This document shows, piece after piece, positions 6,802-11,367 of a stretch of DNA of 11,367 nucleotides. Position 1 is the stretch's first letter. Every line of letters begins with the position of its first letter. Both the position numbers and the translations under genes were made by a program. A model generated the notes under the pieces. It had not been told where the DNA came from and did no database searches. It saw only the letters and a program-made list of their open reading frames with translations. This stretch comes from DATESZ01 sp035283845 (lineage in GTDB: Bacteria; Desulfobacterota; Syntrophia; Syntrophales; JACQWR01). The stretch spans positions 1 to 11,367 of the forward strand of contig DATESZ010000209.1 of assembly GCA_035283845.1 (NCBI GenBank). Reading direction: 5' to 3'.

Positions 6802-7330
6802 AGGAATACCTGGAACTCGGTCGCATCTGGCAGATCCTCTTGCTGGTGGGGTTGGTTGCCTGGCTTCTGATTGTTTATCGCGCTGTTCTTCCCCATTTTC
6901 TTCCATGGAACCTATTCCCCTGATGGGCCTTGTTGTCCGGGGTTTGATGGAATATAAATCCATCCAGAAGGAGGGCAAAGATTTTGCCTATAAGTGGCCC
7001 CTCTATTTTCTGGTAGCTTCTTCCTTCTGGAACTTCTTAGGAGCGGGGATTTTCGGTTTCCTCATCAATCTTCCCATTATTAACTACTATGAACATGGTA
7101 CGTATCTGACCATGAACCATGGTCATACAGCCCTCTTTGGGACCTATGGCATGCTCTCGATCTCGCTCCCCCTATTCTCCTGGCGGGGTTTGGTGAAGAA
7201 GGAAAATTGGAATGATGGCATTCTAAAACTCTCATTCTTAGGACTGAATGGAGGGCTGCTTATCATGTCCTTATTAACTCTTTTACCGATGGGAATAATT
7301 TGTTGTGTAATGTGTGATCTGGTTGTATAG
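6792..7330 (+). pseudogene. norZ: Quinol-dependent nitric oxide reductase (qNOR) remnant
   Basis: Two blocks of qNOR homology are seen in different frames. Block A (about 6801-6893) encodes KEYLELGRIWQ, a membrane segment and VYRAV, which in intact qNOR lies in the middle of the protein. Block B starts at about 6896 in another frame (FSSMEPIPLMGLVV) and continues with KWPLYFLVASSFWNFLGAGI, GFLINLPIINYYEHGTYL and NHGHTALFGTYGML, ending at about 7298 with LLTLLPMG before unrelated residues and a TAG at 7328-7330. From family knowledge, the ~130 residues missing between the blocks include WRWWVVHLWVEG and the HH motif, which supply the FeB-ligand histidines. The heme-ligand HGH is retained. The ~400 N-terminal residues and the C-terminal segment are also missing. 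The enzyme, a membrane heme-copper-superfamily protein reducing NO to N2O, cannot be functional here. Confidence 0.85.
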
Positions 7331-7390
7331 AAGAACTGCCGAAGGATCAAGCTGCAACCTCAAAATTAAAAATTGGAGCGCAAGAAAGAA

Positions 7391-7849
7391 ATGAACCTTA
7401 AAGGGAAAACATATCTGCTGTATATAGTCATCTTACGCCTCTGGATGGGCTATTATTTTCTTCTGCAAGGGGTCAGAAAATTCCTACGCGATTTCCCCAA
7501 TAGTGATTGGATGGTGCGGCAGATTGGAGATCTTGCAACAATGGATATTTATTCTTGGTATAAGTCGTTTCTCATAACTATCGTGGCTCCACATCACATA
7601 CTATTCGGTTATCTTGTAACCTGGGGCGAGATCATGGTTGGCCTTTGTCTCCTGCTGGGTATTTTTACTCGCTTCAGTTCATTTATTGGGCTTTTTATGT
7701 TGCTCAATTTTTTCTTTGGACTTGGCATGGCAAAGGGAGGAGCTTCCTTGGCACAGCAACAAACTTTCATTATAATGTTGGTTGTTTTCATCATTTCCGA
7801 TCCGGGGCGGACTTTGGGGTTAGACGCTTTGTTGTTCAAAAAGAGGTAA
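7391..7849 (+). CDS. DoxX-family integral membrane protein
   Basis: The 152-residue product has four hydrophobic segments, at about 8-28, 68-90, 93-112 and 125-137. It ends with the DoxX-like tail SDPGRTLGLDALLFKK. LRLWMGYYFLLQGVRKF in the first helix region is typical of DoxX/DoxD proteins. Family members are small inner-membrane proteins, some of them subunits of thiosulfate:quinone oxidoreductase or redox-stress complexes; the role here is unknown. The ATG at 7391 is preferred. A TTG at 7373 would add six charged residues, but its GGAG (7375-7378) is better read as a somewhat distant ribosome site for the ATG. It follows the nitric oxide reductase remnant by 60 bp on the same strand and may once have been co-transcribed with it. 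It converges with the stomatin gene (48 bp between stops) without an obvious terminator hairpin. Confidence 0.85.
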   Translation: MNLKGKTYLLYIVILRLWMGYYFLLQGVRKFLRDFPNSDWMVRQIGDLATMDIYSWYKSFLITIVAPHHILFGYLVTWGEIMVGLCLLLGIFTRFSSFIGLFMLLNFFFGLGMAKGGASLAQQQTFIIMLVVFIISDPGRTLGLDALLFKKR

Positions 7850-7897
7850 GCAAATAGGTTCATTTTTGTAAGGTATTACGCTCCCGGAAATTACCCC

Positions 7898-8815
7898 CTA
7901 TTTGATTTCCCTCACCGTAGACATGGCCGTGGCGATAAGACCGGCGACATCGGCTACGTTGCTGGGCATGATAATCGTGTTGGTCGTCTTGGCCAAGTTG
8001 CCGAACTGTACAATGTACTGCTCCGCCAGACGCATGTTGAGCGCTTCGATTCCACCCTCATCTTTAATGGCGGCGGCCACCTTACTGATTCCCTCGCCTG
8101 TCGCCTTAGCTATCAGTTCGATCCGTTTTGCATCAGCTTCGGCCACAAGTGTGACTTGCGCCGCCTTGCCTTGGGCCTCGTTGATCTGCTTCTGCTTTTC
8201 ACCCTCGGACTGATTGATCATGCTCTGCCGCAAACCTTCGGACGTGGCGATGTTGGCCCGTTTCTGACGTTCAGCCGTCATCTGGGCCTCCATGGCCTCT
8301 TTCACCGAAACGGGTGGTGTAATGTCCTTGATCTCGTAGCGAAGCACTTTCACGCCCCATGAGAGGGCCGCCTGGTCAATGGCATCAATCACTTCCGTAT
8401 TGATTTTATCCCGCTCCTCGAAGGTTTTATCGAGGTCGATCTTGCCAATGGCCGAGCGTAGGGTTGTTTGCGCCAATTGTGTGGCCGCCCGGAGGTAGTT
8501 GTCTATACCGTAGGCGGCCTTGTGCGCGTCCTGGACCTCAAGATAGATGATGCCGTCCACCTCAACACTCACATTGTCTTTAGTGATGCAAATCTGGGCC
8601 GGGATGTCCACCACCTGCTCCTTCAGACTGAATGTGTATGCGGCCCGATCCACAAAGGGGATCAGAATATGGAAACCTGCATCGAGGGTGCGATTGTACT
8701 TTCCAAGGCGCTCAACTATGACGGAACTTTTTTGAGGGACGATGAGGGCGCCCTTGATGAGCACGACAAAGACCAATACAGCGATGGCGATCAAGGCAAC
8801 AAGCGTCGAAGACAT
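7898..8815 (-). CDS. qmcA: SPFH/stomatin-prohibitin family membrane protein (QmcA-like)
   Basis: The 305-residue length is typical of QmcA/paraslipin. Residues 4-24 form an N-terminal membrane anchor. The SPFH (band 7) domain spans about 25-185, with VPQKSSVIVERLGKYNRTLDAGFHILIPFVD and the conserved LRSAIGKIDLDKTFEERD region. A helical, Glu/Ala/Gln-rich coiled coil runs from about 178 to 245 (EAQMTAERQKRA, EGEKQKQINEAQGKAAQ), and the tail includes LAEQYIVQFGNLAK. Such proteins oligomerise into rings at the inner membrane, scaffolding microdomains and modulating membrane proteolysis. A clear AAGGAGG ribosome site lies 10 bases before the ATG. The upstream NfeD gene is the classic partner. The 98-bp gap between them includes a small GGCGG/CCGCC stem at 8857-8872. 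Confidence 0.95.
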   Translation of the reverse strand: MSSTLVALIAIAVLVFVVLIKGALIVPQKSSVIVERLGKYNRTLDAGFHILIPFVDRAAYTFSLKEQVVDIPAQICITKDNVSVEVDGIIYLEVQDAHKAAYGIDNYLRAATQLAQTTLRSAIGKIDLDKTFEERDKINTEVIDAIDQAALSWGVKVLRYEIKDITPPVSVKEAMEAQMTAERQKRANIATSEGLRQSMINQSEGEKQKQINEAQGKAAQVTLVAEADAKRIELIAKATGEGISKVAAAIKDEGGIEALNMRLAEQYIVQFGNLAKTTNTIIMPSNVADVAGLIATAMSTVREIK

Positions 8816-8913
8816 AAGTAATAATCCTCCTTATTAGGCTAAATGGTTAGGGTTTAGGCGGAGACTGCCGCCACTGCTCCCGCCCGTGGGGGAAAGAGAT
8901 AATGAACTCTATC

Positions 8914-9378
8914 TCAAACACGCGAGGCACCCTTAATTGTGAGACAGGACCGATTGGCCTTGTCCACTCCCGTGATTTCAGCATCAGATCCGGCAGGGAT
9001 GCGATCTTCTGAGATGGCGTCCCACATGGTTCCCCGAAAGCGCACCCGCCCTACCCTTCCAGCTTCCAGATCCTGGTCGAGGGTTATCCGCGCTCCCAAG
9101 GGAACATTTCCCAAATCCTCGGTAGCCATGCCTTCGCTACGTCCGACAAAGACGTGCATGGCCACCTTCCGCAGCGTCACCAGAGAAGCGACTGATACTA
9201 CTAAAAAGACAGTAACTTGAACCGAATAGGCGTCTGGGACGAAGACCGCCACGCCCGCAGCGCCCCAGCATCCCAATCCAAAGAATATGATCACGAAACC
9301 GGGGACGGCAAGCTCAGCGAGCATGACGGCAATACCGGCCAGGAACCAGACGAGCCAAGGTGAAAATGTAAGGTCCAT
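8914..9378 (-). CDS. NfeD-family membrane protein (short YbbK-like form)
   Basis: The product is 154 residues. Two or three hydrophobic segments occupy about 7-33, 35-50 and 52-75. The C-terminal soluble OB-fold domain (about 88-152) has the NfeD pattern GRVGRVRFRGTMWDAIS, then IPAGSDAEITGVDKANRSCLTIK. It lacks the ClpP-like serine protease domain of long NfeD proteins, so it is the short type that pairs with QmcA. NfeD proteins bind the adjacent stomatin homologue and are thought to act in membrane quality control. It is first in a two-gene operon with the SPFH gene downstream. A GGGGA stretch just before the ATG is a weak ribosome site. The promoter at 9441-9469 lies about 55 bases upstream. 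Confidence 0.93.
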   Translation of the reverse strand: MDLTFSPWLVWFLAGIAVMLAELAVPGFVIIFFGLGCWGAAGVAVFVPDAYSVQVTVFLVVSVASLVTLRKVAMHVFVGRSEGMATEDLGNVPLGARITLDQDLEAGRVGRVRFRGTMWDAISEDRIPAGSDAEITGVDKANRSCLTIKGASRV

Positions 9379-9440
9379 TCATTCCCCGTTGTCCCGATGT
9401 GAGAAAAACTTCTGATAACATATTATTTTTTGACGGTAGA

Positions 9441-9469
9441 ACTATAAAAAGAATAGACCTATAAGTCAA
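9441..9469 (-). promoter_or_regulatory. Sigma70 promoter of the nfeD-qmcA operon
   Basis: On the minus strand TTGACT (9469-9464, five of six) and TATAGT (9446-9441, five of six) are separated by exactly 17 bases. The predicted start is near 9434, leaving a leader of about 55 bases before the NfeD ATG at 9378. Confidence 0.65.
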
Positions 9470-9504
9470 GGGAATGTTGTCAGTTGTCAGTGCTCAATAT
9501 CTCA

Positions 9505-9533
9505 TTGACATACAAGTCCGTTCTGCCTATACT
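9505..9533 (+). promoter_or_regulatory. Strong sigma70-type promoter reading toward the FadL gene
   Basis: A perfect TTGACA at 9505-9510, a 17-base spacer and TATACT at 9528-9533 (five of six) make this the best promoter match in the window. Initiation near 9540 would leave about 310 untranslated bases before the FadL ATG, unusually long, which raises the possibility of leader regulation or a small RNA. Confidence 0.65.
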
Positions 9534-9540
9534 TATCCCG

Positions 9541-9559
9541 TCAAAAAGCAGCCTTGTCA
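9541..9559 (+). repeat. Diverged direct repeat, copy 1
   Basis: TCAAAAAGCAGCCTTGTCA here resembles TCAAAAAGTAGCCTGTCA at 9806-9823, differing by one substitution and one base of length. The copies bracket most of the FadL leader and may mark the ends of a small decayed element. Confidence 0.45.
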
Positions 9560-9706
9560 AATCAAATGGTAATTAACCTGCTGTTAGCCTCGCTTGCGGT
9601 AAGGATGATCCGCTTGGGGGTTCTGGAGATATTGCAGATAATGGTCAAGAGTTGAGCAAAATGCCTACCTTAATATAAACCGCAATAAAATTTTGGCAAA
9701 TTCGGA

Positions 9707-9753
9707 GGACAGGATAAACAAAGGTATGGAAAACTGAATTGCATATCCTGTCC
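9707..9753. repeat. Inverted repeat in the FadL leader
   Basis: GGACAGGATA (9707-9716) is perfectly complementary to TATCCTGTCC (9744-9753) across a 27-base loop. Allowing one or two mismatches, the stem extends outward into CGGA/CCGG. There is no T-tract after it, so it is not an ordinary intrinsic terminator. It could be an mRNA structure, a protein-binding dyad or a leftover element end. Confidence 0.6.
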
Positions 9754-9805
9754 CCGGAACTCCCCGCAACTCCCCCACTCTCGCTATTCTGGGCATCTTA
9801 ACTCC

Positions 9806-9823
9806 TCAAAAAGTAGCCTGTCA
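9806..9823 (+). repeat. Diverged direct repeat, copy 2
   Basis: TCAAAAAGTAGCCTGTCA, partner of the copy at 9541-9559. It lies 28 bases before the FadL start codon, just upstream of the ribosome site. Confidence 0.45.
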
Positions 9824-9851
9824 CCTTTTCTGTCTGCTTAGGAGTATTAAA

Positions 9852-11367
9852 ATGATGAAGAAACTATTTTTGTACACAGGTATTGTGGCACTTCTTATGT
9901 TTTTTTTCACTTTCAGGTCGGCAAGGGCCAGTGGAATTAACGCAGAAGGTTTGGGCGCCAGGGCAATAACCATGGGTGGTGCGTTCATCGGATTAGCAGA
10001 TGATTCATCTGCTATCTATTGGAATCCCTCGGGTCTTGCACAATTAAAAGGAGGAGGGTTCGCGGCTGGAGTTTACTCAATGAGCACTAAGGTATGGGAC
10101 GCCAGTTCTGTAAGCAACCTCGATCCGGATAAGCAAGATCCGACTAAAGGAGATATATTCCCCCGAGTTTACCCTACCGAACCTGAACGGTTTAAGGATC
10201 ACAAGGAATTTTGGCCGTCTTGTGCCACCATGCCTGCTATCTCGGCATACAAAAGTTTTGATGATTTCACCCTTGGAGGAGGCGTTTACGCCCTTGCCGG
10301 CGCCTATAGCAAGTGGGAAGATACGATAAAAGACCCTGTTACGAAGGCAAATATCGATGCGTCCATTTTCTCAATTCTAATGCTTATGGACTTTAATGTT
10401 TCCGTTGCAAAAAGGATTACTGACAAATTATCACTGGGTGTCGGTTTAGATTTTCTGTATGCAAAGTTGCAAGGAAATATTGAAAAGGATTACAGGAACT
10501 CAAACGACCCCCGGCAACCCGATTACAGCTTCGGAATTGACGCAGATGCGGATGGAATGGGGTTACAAGGCACATTAGGTTTCTTATATAAATTTTCCCC
10601 CAAGTGGAGTCTTGGAGCGATGTTCCGAACCGGGGCCAAATTCAATCTGAACGGCGATCTGAGCGCAGAGCAGGCAATCTCCGGACCTGGCGGCCAAGCG
10701 GTTATGCGTCTTGAAGAAAAGAGTAAATATTATCACGAGTTCGTCTACCCTCCTTCCTGGGGTGTGGGGATAGCGTATAAACCGACTCAAACTCTTACTT
10801 TGACGGCTGGCTGGGAAAGAACCGACTGGACTAAATTTAAGTGGCCCTTTGGAGATTTACATTATGAAAAAGAAGGACATTTGCTGAAAAATACTGTGAG
10901 GGATCCGGATTGGTCTACCGCCGATGCATATCGATTCGGATTAGAGTATAAGTACGACAAACGTTTAACTTTGAGGGGAGGATACTTTATTGATGAATCC
11001 GGGATGCCGGAGGATGCAGAAGGTTTGACTACACCCTTCAGTGGAGACCCCATCCAGTATGTTAACGTTGGTTTTGGTTATCAGTGGGATATATGGAATT
11101 TAGACTTAATGATAGGTACCATGTGGGGAAACACCTATACCGGGGTGGAACATCGGTGCTATGATTTTGCCTTTACTTTCTCTCGCCAGTTTGGTGGAGG
11201 AAGTGAGGGATTGCCCGGGTCTCGGCCAACAGATGAAGGGAAAAAAGTAACAAGCCGTGAGTCATTCTTTTATAAAGAACTCGTTTTTGCCCCTCAATAC
11301 CTATTCGATGGGAATAACTGGAGATTCAGGGATATAAATCCTGCCACCTCAGTGGGATTTGAATATT
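9852..11367 (+). CDS. FadL/OMPP1/TodX-family outer-membrane transporter, 3' end beyond window
   Basis: From ATG 9852, preceded by GGAG seven bases upstream, 505 codons are open to the window edge. Residues 1-26 are a signal peptide (KK, hydrophobic core, cleavage after ARA). The mature start has the FadL hatch signature: GLGARAITMGGAFIGLADDSSAIYWNPSGL at 33-62, with the NPSG at 58-61 in place of NPA. The rest alternates aromatic and polar residues as in a beta-barrel, including PAISAYKSFDDFTLGGGVY, LSLGVGLDFLYAK and LTLTAGWERTDW. Family members import long-chain fatty acids or other hydrophobic substrates such as aromatics across the outer membrane; the substrate is not predictable here. Usual length is 400-480 residues. 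After a barrel-like FAFTFSRQFGG near 445, a polar linker and further residues (ELVFAPQYLFDGNNWRF) continue past 500, so the protein is long or carries an extra segment. Confidence 0.9.
   Translation, partial: MMKKLFLYTGIVALLMFFFTFRSARASGINAEGLGARAITMGGAFIGLADDSSAIYWNPSGLAQLKGGGFAAGVYSMSTKVWDASSVSNLDPDKQDPTKGDIFPRVYPTEPERFKDHKEFWPSCATMPAISAYKSFDDFTLGGGVYALAGAYSKWEDTIKDPVTKANIDASIFSILMLMDFNVSVAKRITDKLSLGVGLDFLYAKLQGNIEKDYRNSNDPRQPDYSFGIDADADGMGLQGTLGFLYKFSPKWSLGAMFRTGAKFNLNGDLSAEQAISGPGGQAVMRLEEKSKYYHEFVYPPSWGVGIAYKPTQTLTLTAGWERTDWTKFKWPFGDLHYEKEGHLLKNTVRDPDWSTADAYRFGLEYKYDKRLTLRGGYFIDESGMPEDAEGLTTPFSGDPIQYVNVGFGYQWDIWNLDLMIGTMWGNTYTGVEHRCYDFAFTFSRQFGGGSEGLPGSRPTDEGKKVTSRESFFYKELVFAPQYLFDGNNWRFRDINPATSVGFEY

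Larger units (their letters stand above)
9379..9851. other. 473-bp gene-free interval between divergent operons
   Basis: This stretch separates the leftward NfeD start from the rightward FadL start. It contains two opposed sigma70-type promoters, two diverged copies of an ~18-bp motif, a perfect 10-bp inverted repeat and a 7-bp tandem repeat (GTTGTCAGTTGTCAG, about 9477-9490). The only ORF of note is a 29-codon reading frame (9566-9655) without a ribosome site. A weaker promoter-like match, TTGAGC-16-TATAAA, occurs at 9652-9679. No conserved protein is recognisable. Confidence 0.7.

Noticed and set aside
7850..7897. Possible bidirectional terminator between the convergent DoxX and stomatin genes
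   Set aside because: Only a weak GGTA/TTACC pairing is visible and no GC-rich stem with a T-tract, so a terminator call is not supported.

Overview
The window looks like a piece of a Gram-negative bacterial chromosome. It contains a signal-peptide-bearing FadL-type outer-membrane barrel and an NfeD/stomatin pair. The style of the FadL protein, together with a decayed quinol-type nitric oxide reductase, would fit a Desulfobacterota (former Deltaproteobacteria, possibly Syntrophales-like) genome, but that assignment is an inference and weak. No rRNA, tRNA, CRISPR array or intact transposase is visible.

Left part (1-6087, all minus strand): a tightly packed, probably co-transcribed set that looks like a phage-defence or restriction-modification island. 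In transcription order it holds (1) a ~1160-residue SNF2 helicase with an XRE helix-turn-helix fused at its N-terminus and a DUF3883 nuclease-like domain at its C-terminus, (2) a DUF1016/YhcG-type PD-(D/E)XK nuclease only 36 bp downstream, and (3) a DUF1156 (COG1743-type) DNA adenine methyltransferase that runs off the left edge. A DrmD-like SNF2 helicase beside a DUF1156 methylase resembles the leading genes of class 1 DISARM. If so, drmA/drmB/drmC-like genes should lie just beyond position 1. The HTH fusion, the interposed DUF1016 nuclease and the apparent loss of the methylase zinc-ribbon cysteines make this a divergent version. A palindromic repeat bracketed by an 11-bp direct repeat separates genes 2 and 3. 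The first gene has a TTGACA-type promoter placed so that its transcript would be nearly leaderless.

Middle (about 6088-7330): a degraded zone. A minus-strand ORF appears broken by a one-base shift at an A7 tract. Beside it lies a plus-strand remnant of a quinol-dependent nitric oxide reductase, truncated at both ends and missing an internal block that carries the FeB-ligand histidines. An intact DoxX-family membrane protein gene follows (7391-7849).

Right part: an NfeD - QmcA/stomatin pair on the minus strand (9378 to 7898) with a clear sigma70 promoter. A 473-bp gene-free interval follows, holding that promoter, a second strong promoter in the opposite direction, an inverted repeat and two diverged direct repeats. 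Last is a FadL/OMPP1-family outer-membrane transporter gene (9852 to beyond the right edge) with a signal peptide.
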